64,000 nucleotides of DNA from Janthinobacterium tructae. GTDB taxonomy: Bacteria; Pseudomonadota; Gammaproteobacteria; Burkholderiales; Burkholderiaceae_D. Location of the stretch: positions 5,146,001 to 5,210,000 of the forward strand of contig NZ_CP041185.1 of the NCBI RefSeq assembly GCF_006517255.1, read 5' to 3'. Below the pieces are notes generated by a model that worked only from the letters and a program-made list of their open reading frames with translations, ran no database searches and had not been told where the DNA came from. This document shows, in pieces, positions 30,185 through 40,142 of this stretch. How positions within the stretch are numbered: position 1 is the stretch's first letter; every line of letters starts with the position of its first letter. The translations under genes and the position numbers were made by a program.

Positions 30185-31657
30185 TCAGCCTTTGGTGGTT
30201 TGCACTTCCGTCTGCACAAGGGCCTGGGCTTTCACGTCGGACGCCTCTTCCTCGTCGCTGTCGGAGCCCTTGCTGATGCTTTCTCCATCGTCGCGGCGCA
30301 AGGTCCAGAAGGTCAGCGAGGACAGCACCGTCAGGGCAGCCAGGGTCAAAAAGGTGTGGTGCAGGGCGGTGCTGAGCATGGCGCGGTCCGACTGCGGCAT
30401 GTCGCCCAGGTACCAGCCCGTGATCAGCGAACCGAAGGCCAGGCCAAAGCTCATCGACAGTTGCTGCATCGAGCTGGCGATGGTGCTGGCCATGCTGGAG
30501 TCGGTCTTGTCGACATCGGCATACGCGATGGTGTTCATGCTGGAAAATTGCAGCGAATTGAAAAAGCCCATGCACAGGCTGATGCCGACGATCACGTACA
30601 GCGGCGTGCCCGCACCCACCTGCGAAAACATGGCGATGGTGATGCCGATCAGCACGGTGTTGACGATCAGCACCTGGCGGTAGCCGAAGCGGGCCAGCAC
30701 GCGCGCGGAAATGAATTTCATGCCCATGGCCGCCGCCGCCGACGGCATCATCAGCAAGCCCGACTGCCAGGCGGGCAAGCCCAGGCCCAGCTGGTACAAG
30801 AGCGGCAAGAGAAAGGGCAGGCCGCCCACGCCCAGGCGCGTGACGAAGCCGCCCACCACGGAGACGCGGAAGGTGCGGATCTTGAACAGGGTCAGGCGCA
30901 GCAGCGGGTGCAGCACTTCGCTCGAATGCCAGGCATACGCGGCCAGCAGGCTGATGGAAATGAACAGCAGCACGGCAAACGAGGTGGCATCGATGCGATG
31001 TTCGCCGAAAATTTCCAGCAGCCACGACAGCAGCGCGATGCCCGTGCCGAACAGCACCAGGCCGATCAGGTCCAGCGGACGCGGTTTGTCGCCGTAGTAA
31101 TCGGGCATGTAGCGGTGCGCCAGGTACAGCGCTGCCAGGCCGACGGGCACGTTGACAAAGAAAATCTCGCGCCACGACAGCCAGTGCACGATCAGCCCGC
31201 CCACCGTGGGCCCCAGCAGTGGGCCGATCAGGGCGGGGATGATGACGAAATTCATGGCTGCCAGCAATTGTGACTTGGGAAAGGTGCGGATGATGGTGAG
31301 CCTGCCCACCGGCATCATCATGGCCGCGCCCACCCCTTGCAGCAGGCGCGCGGCCACCAGCATGGGGGCATTCACGGACAGGCCGCACAGGATGGAGGCG
31401 AGGGTGAAGATGGCAACGGCGGCGGAAAATACGCGCCGCGTGCCGAAGCGGTCGGCCATCCAGCCGCTGATGGGAATGCACACGGCCAGGCTCAGGATGT
31501 AGCTGGTGACGACGGCCTTCAGGCTCAGCGGCGTCACATGCAGGCTGGCGGCCATGGCGGGGATGGCGGTGTTGACGATGGTGGAGTCGAGTTGCTCCAT
31601 GAACAGGGCGGTGGCGACCACCCAGGGAAGGTAGCTTTTAATCGGGGAACTGGTCAT
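30185..31657 (-). CDS. MFS exporter, DHA2 (EmrB/QacA-like) family
   Basis: A 490-residue inner-membrane exporter with about 14 transmembrane segments, the DHA2 layout. Family features are the motif D1-like ALFMEQLDSTIVNTAIPAMA at about 17-36, the motif A DRFGTRRV after helix 2, the motif B-like LVAARLLQGVGAAMMMPVGR, and motif C GPLLGPTVGGLIV. A hydrophilic, acidic C-terminal tail (SDSDEEEASDVKAQ) extends into the cytoplasm. Substrates are probably drugs or other toxic compounds, but this is family inference. It is divergent from a lipoprotein gene, and a perfect 22-bp palindrome lies between them. Confidence 0.9.
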   Translation of the reverse strand: MTSSPIKSYLPWVVATALFMEQLDSTIVNTAIPAMAASLHVTPLSLKAVVTSYILSLAVCIPISGWMADRFGTRRVFSAAVAIFTLASILCGLSVNAPMLVAARLLQGVGAAMMMPVGRLTIIRTFPKSQLLAAMNFVIIPALIGPLLGPTVGGLIVHWLSWREIFFVNVPVGLAALYLAHRYMPDYYGDKPRPLDLIGLVLFGTGIALLSWLLEIFGEHRIDATSFAVLLFISISLLAAYAWHSSEVLHPLLRLTLFKIRTFRVSVVGGFVTRLGVGGLPFLLPLLYQLGLGLPAWQSGLLMMPSAAAAMGMKFISARVLARFGYRQVLIVNTVLIGITIAMFSQVGAGTPLYVIVGISLCMGFFNSLQFSSMNTIAYADVDKTDSSMASTIASSMQQLSMSFGLAFGSLITGWYLGDMPQSDRAMLSTALHHTFLTLAALTVLSSLTFWTLRRDDGESISKGSDSDEEEASDVKAQALVQTEVQTTKG

Positions 31658-31769
31658 GGGTGCGAGCCTGAGGAGGAAGAACGGAGCCGACAGTACGATG
31701 AATTGTCACATAAATGGCGCCTGCGTGCCGCCCGCGCCCGTCATTCTGGCAGCGTGCGGGGGGCGGCGT

Positions 31770-31791
31770 CCATGGAACATTTGTTCCATGG
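31770..31791. promoter_or_regulatory. 22-bp palindrome, candidate operator
   Basis: The perfect inverted repeat CCATGGAACA-TT-TGTTCCATGG lies between the start of the MFS gene (31657, minus) and the lipoprotein gene (31865, plus). It is long and symmetrical enough for a dimeric repressor such as a TetR- or MarR-type protein. No regulator gene is adjacent. Confidence 0.5.
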
Positions 31792-31864
31792 CAATAGATT
31801 GCGGGCAAGGCTAGCATGTGTTCCTGGCAGCTCCGGCCTCCTCTTTTTCCGAAAGTCACACCAC

Positions 31865-33019
31865 ATGAAAAATGCACTTACGTTCCTTGTCCTGGGCGCT
31901 GCCCTGTCCGCATGCGGTGGCGGCAGCGATGGCGGTACGCCGGAAGCACCGGTCACACCACCTGTCGTGGTCACGCCTCCCGTCGTCCCAGCCGACAGCG
32001 TGACGGTGGCATCGGAAGCCGTGGCGAAAGAGGCTGGCCTGACTGTCATTGCCGGTGCCAGTGCTGACGAAAGCGTGTATGACGTGGCCGCCGATATCGG
32101 CGACACCTGGCGCATCACGTTTGACAGCGTCAAGAAAACCTATGCCATCCGTGTCCTGTCGACGCAGTTCGGCTTGAGCGACCGCAGCGGCACGTTCAGC
32201 GCTACCACCACCGGCAATCTGACCACCTACACGGCAACAGATTTCAGCGTTACCGTCGATGCACGCACGCGTCTGCTGTCGGGCAATATCAAATTGGGTA
32301 ACATGGTCTCGACCGTCAGCGGCAGCGGCTATGCGGTGGGTGATGTGGCCAAGCTGGCCGGCAACTATATTTTCCTGGGGGCCATGCGCAATGCTTCCAA
32401 CGGCGCTTTTCCTTTCCATCCGAAAGGCAGTCTCAAGATTGCAGCCGACGGAGCGGCCCAATTGTGCAATGGCGGCGTGTTCAACGCGCAAGGCGTGTGC
32501 TCTGCGGTATCGCCGCAGCTGGAAGCGGAAAACGCCAGCCTGACCCTGGTCAAGGATGCAAAGACCGGTTTGCTCGTCGCCCGCCAGGGTGGCCAGGACT
32601 TCGGCATCGTGCACGTGCACTCCGGGGACCGCGGGCTGGCGCTGTTCATCGACCGCTACGGCCGCAACCAGGAAAACGTCCTGCGCGTGGGCACCATCGT
32701 GGCGGCCAAACAGCAGAAGATCGGCACGGAACTCAATGGCAGCTATGCCTGCGCGGCGTCGGGCATCAGCGCGAACATCGTCGTTGCCGGCAGCACCGCC
32801 ACCCTGACGAATAACACGACCGGCAAGACGCATGCGGAAACCATCACCGTCAACAAGCTGGGCCTGGGCGCGCAAGCCGTCGATTTCGATGGCGTCGCCG
32901 TGTTCAAGGACCCGGCCGATGTGCCGGCCGATTATTCGATGTTCATGCCCGTGTCGTCGAGCATGGCAGTCGAGTTTTCGACCGACCGTTCGTACATGGG
33001 CATGTGCCTGAAAAAATAG
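31865..33019 (+). CDS. Lipoprotein of unknown function
   Basis: The 384-residue protein has a lipoprotein signal, MKNALTFLVLGAALSAC, followed by the Gly/Ser/Pro-rich linker GGGSDGG and a PVVVTPPVV run. The remainder is beta-rich in appearance, with segments such as YDVAADIGDTWRITFDSVKK and GSGYAVGDVAKLAGNYIFLG; I recognise no catalytic motif. Such CGGGSDG-type lipoproteins are common in Oxalobacteraceae. It ends in FSTDRSYMGMCLKK. ATG at 31865 is preceded by a purine-poor region and only weak ribosome-binding potential (AGTCACACC). It is convergent with cobQ, with a REP-like palindrome between. Confidence 0.8.
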   Translation: MKNALTFLVLGAALSACGGGSDGGTPEAPVTPPVVVTPPVVPADSVTVASEAVAKEAGLTVIAGASADESVYDVAADIGDTWRITFDSVKKTYAIRVLSTQFGLSDRSGTFSATTTGNLTTYTATDFSVTVDARTRLLSGNIKLGNMVSTVSGSGYAVGDVAKLAGNYIFLGAMRNASNGAFPFHPKGSLKIAADGAAQLCNGGVFNAQGVCSAVSPQLEAENASLTLVKDAKTGLLVARQGGQDFGIVHVHSGDRGLALFIDRYGRNQENVLRVGTIVAAKQQKIGTELNGSYACAASGISANIVVAGSTATLTNNTTGKTHAETITVNKLGLGAQAVDFDGVAVFKDPADVPADYSMFMPVSSSMAVEFSTDRSYMGMCLKK

Positions 33020-33046
33020 CCGCTAGCGTTTGATCTGATCCAGCAA

Positions 33047-33080
33047 GTAGGTCGGGTTAGCCGGTACGGCGTAACCCGAC
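33047..33080. repeat. REP-like palindrome between lipoprotein gene and cobQ
   Basis: The GTAG head at 33047 is followed by arms GTCGGGTTA (33051-33059) and TAACCCGAC (33072-33080) around an ACGG-containing loop. Relative to other copies the middle arm base is G, paired with C on the other side. Confidence 0.85.
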
Positions 33081-33087
33081 ATCCCCA

Positions 33088-34542
33088 TCAGCGTGGCAAT
33101 CGTTCCAGTGCATCCAGCAGAGGCAGCGCCGCGTCGGCGATGCGCTCCAGGCTGGCCTCGCGCAGGGCGGCGGTGTCCACCGTGTGGCCGGAGTCCAGCC
33201 CCGCCCAGCGCAGCAGCGCCGAACATGCGGCGGGCGTGTCGAACATGCCGTGCAAATAGCTGCCCAGGATTTGCCCGTCGCCCGATACGGCCCCCTCGGG
33301 CCGTCCATCGATCATGAACGCCGGCTGCCGCAGGGCGGCGCCGTGCGAGACGCCCATGTGGATTTCATAGCCTGCCACGCGCGCATCGTCCGCGCCGGAA
33401 AACGCGCAGTGCCCTGCCACCTGTTGCAGGCGCTTTTCCGCCGTCAGTTCAGTCACCATGTCGAGCAGGCCCAGTGCCTTTGACTCTCCTGCCGCGCCTT
33501 CCACGCCCAGCGGGTCGCACACGCTTTGCCCTAGCATCTGGAAGCCGCCGCAGATGCCCAGCACCTTGCCGCCGTAGCGCAGGTGCTTCGCCAGATAGGC
33601 GGGCCAGCCCTGCTGCTGCAGCCAGGCCAGGTCGCCGCGCGTGTTCTTGCTGCCTGGCAGGATCACCAGGTCGGCCGGCGGAATCGGCTGTCCTTGTTGG
33701 ATGAATTGCAGGTCGATGCCGGGATGGGCGCGCAGCGCGTCGACATCCGTGTGGTTGCTGATGCGCGGCAGTTGCGGTACCAGCACCTTGAAGGCGCCCC
33801 GTTCGGCCTGCGTCGCTTCGACGGCGTCCTCCGCGTCGAGGAACAGGCCTTGCAGGTAGGGCAGCACGGCCAGTACGGGCTTGCCAGTTTGCTGCTCCAG
33901 CCAGTCGATGCCGGGTTGTAGCAGCGAGATGTCGCCGCGGAAGCGGTTGATGACAAAGCCGAGGATGCGCGCGCGCTCGCTGTCGGACAAACACGCCAGG
34001 GTGCCGATGATGTGCGCGAAGACGCCGCCCCGGTCTATGTCGGCCACCAGGATCACGGGACAGTCGACGGCTTCCGCAAAGCCCATGTTGGCGATGTCGC
34101 GCGCACGCAGGTTGACTTCGGCGGGGCTGCCGGCGCCTTCGACGATGACGGCGGCATATTGCTGGCGCAGTCGCGCGTACGATTCGAGCACGGCGCCCAT
34201 GGCGATGGTCTTGTATTGCTGGTAGTCGCGCGCATCCATCTCGGCGCGCACCTTGCCATGGATGATCACCTGCGCGCCCGTGTTCGACGACGGTTTTAAC
34301 AGTACCGGGTTCATGTCGGTGTGCGGCGCGATGCCGCAGGCCAGTGCCTGCAAGGCTTGCGCGCGGCCGATTTCTCCGCCGTCCGCCGTCACGGCGCTAT
34401 TCAATGCCATGTTTTGCGGCTTGAACGGTGCTACCGTCACGCCGCGGCGCATCAACAATCGGCACAGGGCTGCAACGACGGTGCTCTTGCCCGCATCGGA
34501 CGTCGTGCCTTGCACCATCAGGGTGGGGAAGGGGGTGTTCAT
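33088..34542 (-). CDS. cobQ: CobQ, adenosylcobyric acid synthase
   Basis: CobQ (CbiP) amidates four carboxyl groups of adenosylcobyrinic a,c-diamide, using glutamine. The 484-residue protein has the P-loop-like [13 protein letters not shown] at 9-21, the conserved [13 protein letters not shown] and [14 protein letters not shown] motifs, and a C-terminal class-I glutaminase domain with Cys331 in [11 protein letters not shown] and the His of [11 protein letters not shown] at 34542 overlaps the stop of the upstream BtuF-like gene (ATGA). It is the last gene of the riboswitch-led operon. CobQ acts upstream of cobinamide, so its presence with salvage genes alone is notable. Confidence 0.95.
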   Translation of the reverse strand: MNTPFPTLMVQGTTSDAGKSTVVAALCRLLMRRGVTVAPFKPQNMALNSAVTADGGEIGRAQALQALACGIAPHTDMNPVLLKPSSNTGAQVIIHGKVRAEMDARDYQQYKTIAMGAVLESYARLRQQYAAVIVEGAGSPAEVNLRARDIANMGFAEAVDCPVILVADIDRGGVFAHIIGTLACLSDSERARILGFVINRFRGDISLLQPGIDWLEQQTGKPVLAVLPYLQGLFLDAEDAVEATQAERGAFKVLVPQLPRISNHTDVDALRAHPGIDLQFIQQGQPIPPADLVILPGSKNTRGDLAWLQQQGWPAYLAKHLRYGGKVLGICGGFQMLGQSVCDPLGVEGAAGESKALGLLDMVTELTAEKRLQQVAGHCAFSGADDARVAGYEIHMGVSHGAALRQPAFMIDGRPEGAVSGDGQILGSYLHGMFDTPAACSALLRWAGLDSGHTVDTAALREASLERIADAALPLLDALERLPR

Positions 34543-35336
34543 GGCTGGCGCTCCTGCCATTGCGCGATGATGTCGCTGATCCGGCGTAACCCCTCTGTGA
34601 TGGCGGCCGGACCGGGCGAGAGGATGTCGGGCGACTTGATCTCGAACAGCATCTGGTTTTTCACGGCGGGAATCGCATCCCAGCCCGGGCGTGCCGCCAG
34701 TTGCGCGGGCTGGAATTTCTTGCCGCACCAGCTGGCGATGATGATGTCGGGCGCGCGCCGCACCACGGCGCAAGGATCGGCGATGATGCGCTCTTTCGCA
34801 CCCGGGTGGGCGGACAATTCCGGGAAGGCGTCCGTGCCGCCGGCGATGTCGATCAATTCCGCCGCCCAGCCGATGCCGCTCATCAGGGGATCATTCCACT
34901 CTTCAAAGTACATCACGGGCTTGCGCGTCCAGGCGGCGGCGCGGGCCCGGGCGGCGGTGATGTCCGCGCGCAGGCTGGCGATCAGTTCGCGGCCGGCGTC
35001 CTCGCGCTGCACCAGCGCCGCCAGTACGGCGATCATGCGCAGGATGCCGTCTACCGTGCGCTGGTTGAACTGGTGTACTTCGATGCCGGCCTTGACCAGG
35101 TCGCGGCAGATATCGGCCTGCATGTCGCAAAAGCCGATCACGAGATCCGGTTTCACTGCCAGTATGCGTTCCAGGTTCGTCGACGAAAAGCCGCTGATCT
35201 TGGTCTTTTCCTCGCGTGCGCGGGGAGGGCGCACGGTGAAGCCGGAAATGCCTGCGATGACGTCTTCGGCACCCAGCGCATACAGCGTTTCCACGGCTTC
35301 CGTCGACAGGCAGGCGATGCGCTGGTAGTGACTCAT
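34539..35336 (-). CDS. BtuF-like cobalamin-binding protein without a signal peptide
   Basis: The 265-residue protein has the fold pattern of class III periplasmic binding proteins: [20 protein letters not shown] at the N-terminus, [20 protein letters not shown] in the first lobe and [15 protein letters not shown] in the second. It is related to BtuF and to the other cobalamin-binding protein next to it. From ATG at 35336 ([11 protein letters not shown]) there is no signal sequence, and the upstream in-frame extension to 35396 is Arg/Pro-rich rather than hydrophobic. A cytoplasmic location is therefore likely. It overlaps btuF and cobQ by 4 bases at each end. The function is unknown; corrinoid binding is inferred. 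Confidence 0.8.
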   Translation of the reverse strand: MSHYQRIACLSTEAVETLYALGAEDVIAGISGFTVRPPRAREEKTKISGFSSTNLERILAVKPDLVIGFCDMQADICRDLVKAGIEVHQFNQRTVDGILRMIAVLAALVQREDAGRELIASLRADITAARARAAAWTRKPVMYFEEWNDPLMSGIGWAAELIDIAGGTDAFPELSAHPGAKERIIADPCAVVRRAPDIIIASWCGKKFQPAQLAARPGWDAIPAVKNQMLFEIKSPDILSPGPAAITEGLRRISDIIAQWQERQP

Positions 35337-36244
35337 GGCGCCGTCTTGGCTGCGGGAGCGCTGCGGCGCTGGCGGGCCACCTCCAGCTGTTCGCACATGG
35401 CGGCCGTGCCTTCGATCATGCGCGGGCCGGCGCGGTTCAGCAGGTCGCCATTCAGGCGGAACAGATTATTCTTGCGCACGGCCGTCATCGAGGGGAAGGC
35501 GCGCCACATGGCCAGGCCGCCTTCGCTGCGCGGATCGCTTTTTTCGCTGGTGCCGAAGATGGCTTCCGGATCTTCCTGCAGCACGCCTTCCGGCGTGACG
35601 ACGGGCGCCACCACCTTCATCGCGGCAAAGATATTCTGCGCGCCGCATACGCGCATGGAGTCGCTGATGATGCTCGCGCCGCTCAAGGTGTACAGGGGCT
35701 TGTCCCACACCTGGTAAAACACGCGCACGGGCGGGCGCTGCGCATACTGGGCCGTCAGGCTGGCCAGTTTGGCGCGCAGCTGCGCGGCGGCCGGCTTGGC
35801 GACTTTTTCCGTGCCCATCAGCTGGCCCAGGCGTTCCATGCTGTCCGGGATGTCGGCCAGCTTGCGCGGCTCGCTGTGATAAATCGGCACCTTCAGCTGG
35901 CGCAGCATGGCGATCTGGCGCTCGGCGCTGCCATGCATCCACACGACGATCAGGTCCGGCTTCATGGCGATGATACGCTCCATGTCGTACTGGCGGTTGT
36001 CGCCTACCTGCGGGATTTTCTTGGCCGCTTCCGGATAGTCGCTATAGCTGACGACACCGGAAATTTTCTCGCCGCCACCGGCTGCGAACAGCAGCTCCGT
36101 GACGTGCGGCGCCAGCGCCAGGATGCGCTGCGCGGGCCTGGCCAGGGTGACGGCATTGCCATCGTCATCGCGTACGGTGATGGCGGCGTGCGCCTGGGTC
36201 GAGATCAGTCCCGCCAGCAGCAGTGCTGTTTTCAAGTGGTTCAT
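35333..36244 (-). CDS. btuF: BtuF, periplasmic cobalamin-binding protein
   Basis: BtuF (303 residues) delivers vitamin B12 from the periplasm to the BtuCD transporter. The signal peptide is [20 protein letters not shown], cut before AITVRDD. The binding-protein fold shows RILALAPHVTELLFAAGGGE, GVVSYSDYPEAAKKIPQVG and MERIIAMKPDLIVVW. ATG at 36244 overlaps the preceding stop (ATGA) and has GAAGAAG upstream; an ATG at 36256 is less likely. It lies in the same operon as btuB, btuC and btuD but is separated from them by five biosynthetic genes. Confidence 0.93.
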   Translation of the reverse strand: MNHLKTALLLAGLISTQAHAAITVRDDDGNAVTLARPAQRILALAPHVTELLFAAGGGEKISGVVSYSDYPEAAKKIPQVGDNRQYDMERIIAMKPDLIVVWMHGSAERQIAMLRQLKVPIYHSEPRKLADIPDSMERLGQLMGTEKVAKPAAAQLRAKLASLTAQYAQRPPVRVFYQVWDKPLYTLSGASIISDSMRVCGAQNIFAAMKVVAPVVTPEGVLQEDPEAIFGTSEKSDPRSEGGLAMWRAFPSMTAVRKNNLFRLNGDLLNRAGPRMIEGTAAMCEQLEVARQRRSAPAAKTAP

Positions 36245-37227
36245 AGCTTCTTCCATGTGGTGAGTGCCTGTTCCAGCTGGAGCCAGGCGTCTTCGTTCGG
36301 CGGCAAACCCAGGCGGATGCCGTAGGCGGCGTGGCGGAACAGGCGCACCCAGATTCCCTGCTGGGCCATATGGTGCCAGAAGGCTTCGGCGTCTTCTTCC
36401 GGCCACCATTGAAACAGCGCGCAACCGCCGCTGACGATGCCGTGGCTGGCGAGCAGCTGGCGCAGGCGTTCGCCTTCTTCGCGCAGGCGCAGGCGCATCG
36501 CATCCTGCCAGCGCGCGTCGGTCAGCGCGGCCAGGGCCACTTGCTGCGCCGGGCCGCTGACGGTCCATGGCCCCAGCATGTCGGCCAGCTTGCTGAGCAG
36601 CTCGGGATGGGCGGCGACAAAGCCCAGGCGCAGTCCCGCCAGGCCGAAGAATTTTCCGACCGAGCGCAGCACGATGAGTCCAGGCTGGCCCGCGTGCGGT
36701 CCCAGGCCGGCTTGCGCCTGCGTGTCGCCAAACGCTTCATCGACCACCAGCCAGCCGCCGCGCTGGGCCAGTCTGTTTGCCCAGTCCAGCAGCACCTCGG
36801 GCGCGATGTGCGCGCCGGTGGGGTTGTTCGGGTTGCAGACAACCATCACGTCGCAGCTGTCCACCGCATTGGCCAGCTGCGCATACGGTACATGCCGCAA
36901 GCTGTGGCCATGCTGGCCCCAGTGGTGCGCGTGTTCCGCGTATGAGGGCGCGGCGACGACCACGCAGGATGGCGCGCGCAGCCGGGGCAATGCCTGGATG
37001 GCCGCCTGCGTGCCGGCCACCGGCAGCATGGCTGGCGCGTGATAGTAGGCACAGGCGGCGGCAGCCAGCGCCGGGTTGCTTTCCGGCAGACGGTGCCAGG
37101 CGCTGGCGCTGCTGGCGGGCACGGGATAGCCGTGCGGATTGATGCCGGTCGACAGGTCGATCCAGTCGGCCAGTGGTCGTCCATATTCGCGCGCGGCGTC
37201 GCGCAGGTTGCCGCCATGTTCAAGCAA
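36241..37227 (-). CDS. cobC: Threonine-phosphate decarboxylase-like aminotransferase (CobC/CobD)
   Basis: A 328-residue PLP enzyme of fold type I. In the Salmonella scheme (CobD) it decarboxylates L-threonine O-3-phosphate to the aminopropanol phosphate used to build cobinamide; the Pseudomonas name is CobC. Features are the N-terminal [11 protein letters not shown] and [16 protein letters not shown], the [13 protein letters not shown] motif, DEAFGDTQ and the PLP lysine in [15 protein letters not shown]. The start (ATG at 37227) overlaps cbiB by 8 bases. The product is the substrate of the adjacent CbiB. Confidence 0.92.
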   Translation of the reverse strand: MLEHGGNLRDAAREYGRPLADWIDLSTGINPHGYPVPASSASAWHRLPESNPALAAAACAYYHAPAMLPVAGTQAAIQALPRLRAPSCVVVAAPSYAEHAHHWGQHGHSLRHVPYAQLANAVDSCDVMVVCNPNNPTGAHIAPEVLLDWANRLAQRGGWLVVDEAFGDTQAQAGLGPHAGQPGLIVLRSVGKFFGLAGLRLGFVAAHPELLSKLADMLGPWTVSGPAQQVALAALTDARWQDAMRLRLREEGERLRQLLASHGIVSGGCALFQWWPEEDAEAFWHHMAQQGIWVRLFRHAAYGIRLGLPPNEDAWLQLEQALTTWKKL

Positions 37228-38173
37228 GGTATTTCCCCCGCAGGTAATACAGCCCGGCCAGCAGCGTCACCCAGATCAGCCACAGCACGGCCGTTTCTGC
37301 CACCAGGCGCCAGGCGCGGTCAATGTCGCGCGCTTCGGCCGGACGGCCGGTGCCCAGCGGCGGGCGGCGTTCCAGCTCGCCGTCGTAGATGGCGTCGCCA
37401 CCCAAGGCCAGGCCCAGGGCGCCGGCGCCGCTGGCCATCACGGGCCCCGCGTTCGGGCTGCCCCAGCTGGGGGCCTGGCTGCGCCAGCAGTGCCAGGCGC
37501 GCTGCTTGTCCGCCATGGTCTTGCCCAGCAAGACGTAGGACAGGGCCGTCAGGCGCGCCGGCAGGTAATTCAATATGTCGTCGATGCGCGCGGCGCAACA
37601 GCCGAACCAGTCGTAGCGTTCGTTGCGGTAGCCCCACATGGCGTCGAGGGTATTGGCCAGCCTGAATAGCACGGCGCCGGGGCCGCCTGCCACGGCAAAC
37701 CAGAACAGGGTGCCGAAGACGGCATCGTTGCCGTTTTCCAGCAGGGATTCCGTGCTGGCCTTGGCCAGGCTGGCCGCATCGGCGTTGGCCGTGTCGCGGC
37801 TGACGATGCGCGCCGTCAGCAGGCGCGCGTTGTCCAGGTCATCCATGGCCAGGGCATCGGCGATCGGTTGATTGTGGTCGCGCAGGCTGCGCAAGCCGAG
37901 GCACAGATACAGCAGGAAGACATGCAGGGCCGCACCGGCCAGGCCGCACAGCCACCAGGCGGCATAGCTGATCGGCAGTACGGCCAATACCCACGCCAGC
38001 GCGCCGCGCAGAAAACGCCCACGGCCCCGGTTCAGCAGGCGTTCGAGCGCGCTGGCGATGCGGCCAAAGCCCACCAGCGGATGGCAGCGGCGCGTCTCGC
38101 CCAGGATCAGATCGAGCAGCACGCCGGCCGTCATCAGGCCTGCCAGCATGGGCAGCGACAAGCCGCTCAGCAT
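37220..38173 (-). CDS. cbiB: CbiB/CobD, adenosylcobinamide-phosphate synthase
   Basis: A 317-residue polytopic membrane protein that attaches the aminopropanol arm to adenosylcobyric acid. Recognisable parts are [21 protein letters not shown] near the N-terminus, then [53 protein letters not shown] and a C-terminal transmembrane helix. In Pseudomonas nomenclature the gene is cobD. It overlaps cobU by 7 bases at its start and the aminotransferase gene at its end. Confidence 0.94.
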   Translation of the reverse strand: MLSGLSLPMLAGLMTAGVLLDLILGETRRCHPLVGFGRIASALERLLNRGRGRFLRGALAWVLAVLPISYAAWWLCGLAGAALHVFLLYLCLGLRSLRDHNQPIADALAMDDLDNARLLTARIVSRDTANADAASLAKASTESLLENGNDAVFGTLFWFAVAGGPGAVLFRLANTLDAMWGYRNERYDWFGCCAARIDDILNYLPARLTALSYVLLGKTMADKQRAWHCWRSQAPSWGSPNAGPVMASGAGALGLALGGDAIYDGELERRPPLGTGRPAEARDIDRAWRLVAETAVLWLIWVTLLAGLYYLRGKYLA

Positions 38174-38733
38174 GGGGCGCCTTTCAGGTGCAGCGGCAGG
38201 CCGGCGGCGACAAACACGGCCCTGTCGCAGATGGCTGCCACGGCCTGGTTCAGACGGCCCGCTTCATCGGTGAAGCAGCGCGAGATGGCGCCGTAGGGCA
38301 CGATGCCCATGCCCACTTCGTTCGAGACGAGAACAAGGTCGCAGCCGGTGTCTTCGATTTCGGCCAGCGCGTACAGCAGGTGCGCGCGCTCGCTGTGGAA
38401 CAGTTCGGGCAGGGCGATGTCACCCACGTCCGGATAGGTTTCGCCACTGGAAAACATCAGATTCGTCAGCCACAAGGTCAGGCAGTCGACCAGCAGCAGG
38501 CGCCCGGGCAGTGCTTCCCGCAGGATGGCGTCGCCCAGGCGCAGCGGTTCTTCCAGTGTCGCCCACTCGGCCGGGCGCTGCGCACGGTGGTGCCTGACGC
38601 GCGTGGCCATCTCCTCATCGCCCGCCTGGGCGGTGGCGATATACACGATTTCCTTGCCCGACTCGCGGGCCAGCTTTTCCGCATAGGCGCTCTTGCCGGA
38701 ACGGGCGCCGCCGAAGACCAGGGTGCGCGTCAT
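38167..38733 (-). CDS. cobU: CobU/CobP, adenosylcobinamide kinase / guanylyltransferase
   Basis: The 188-residue bifunctional enzyme phosphorylates adenosylcobinamide and transfers GMP to give AdoCbi-GDP. The P-loop GGARSGKS is at 8-15, followed by [20 protein letters not shown], which contains the HRAQRP site, then [14 protein letters not shown] and [16 protein letters not shown] at 38733 is chosen so that [12 protein letters not shown] starts the protein; in-frame codons further upstream run to 38787. Its product is the substrate of CobS, encoded in the neighbouring operon. Confidence 0.95.
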   Translation of the reverse strand: MTRTLVFGGARSGKSAYAEKLARESGKEIVYIATAQAGDEEMATRVRHHRAQRPAEWATLEEPLRLGDAILREALPGRLLLVDCLTLWLTNLMFSSGETYPDVGDIALPELFHSERAHLLYALAEIEDTGCDLVLVSNEVGMGIVPYGAISRCFTDEAGRLNQAVAAICDRAVFVAAGLPLHLKGAPC

Positions 38734-38740
38734 GGCGCTG

Positions 38741-39373
38741 CTACCACTCGGTGCCGGCTTGCGCGCCGATGCCGGCCGCATATGCATGCTTGACGACAGC
38801 CATTTCGGTGACGGTGTCGGCGATGGCGATCAATTCGTCCGGCGCGCCACGGCCCGTGATGACCACGTGCTGCATCGCCGGGCGTTCCAGCAGGTCGGCG
38901 ATGACTTTATGTACGTCGAGGTAGTTGTACTTGAGGGCGATATTGAGTTCGTCGAACAGCACCAGGCCGTAGCTGGGGTCGGCCAGGAAGGTCTTCGCCT
39001 GCTCCCATGCCAGTTCGGCTTTTTCGATGTCGCGTTCGCGGTTCTGCGTTTCCCAGGTATAGCCTTCACCCATCGCATGAAAACTGATTTCGTCGGGGAA
39101 GCGGCGCAGGAATTTTTCTTCGCCGGTCGACATGGCGCCCTTGATGAATTGCACCACGCCCACTTTCATGCCGTGGCCCATGGCGCGGATGGCCATGCCG
39201 AAGCCGCTCGAACTCTTGCCTTTGCCATTGCCCGTGTTGACGATGATGATGCCGATTTCCTTGTCGGCCTTGGCGATGGCCGCGTCGATGATGGCCTTCT
39301 TGCGCTCCATGCGCACGCGGTGGCGTTCGTTGATCGCTGCGGTGTCCGCGTCGATGGTCTTGTTGTCGCTCAT
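38741..39373 (-). CDS. cobO: CobO/BtuR, corrinoid adenosyltransferase
   Basis: The enzyme (210 residues) transfers the adenosyl group from ATP to the corrinoid cobalt. The CobA/CobO-type P-loop TGNGKGKSSSGFG lies at 47-59, then VGVVQFIKGA, GEGYTWETQNRERD and VLFDELNIALKYNYLD, and the C-terminal VVITGRGAPDELIAIAD. The N-terminal helix NERHRVRMERKKAI is also typical. It lies one base after btuD and 7 bases before cobU within the operon. Confidence 0.95.
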   Translation of the reverse strand: MSDNKTIDADTAAINERHRVRMERKKAIIDAAIAKADKEIGIIIVNTGNGKGKSSSGFGMAIRAMGHGMKVGVVQFIKGAMSTGEEKFLRRFPDEISFHAMGEGYTWETQNRERDIEKAELAWEQAKTFLADPSYGLVLFDELNIALKYNYLDVHKVIADLLERPAMQHVVITGRGAPDELIAIADTVTEMAVVKHAYAAGIGAQAGTEW

Positions 39374-39374
39374 G

Positions 39375-40138
<764 letters not shown>

Positions 40139-40142
<4 letters not shown>

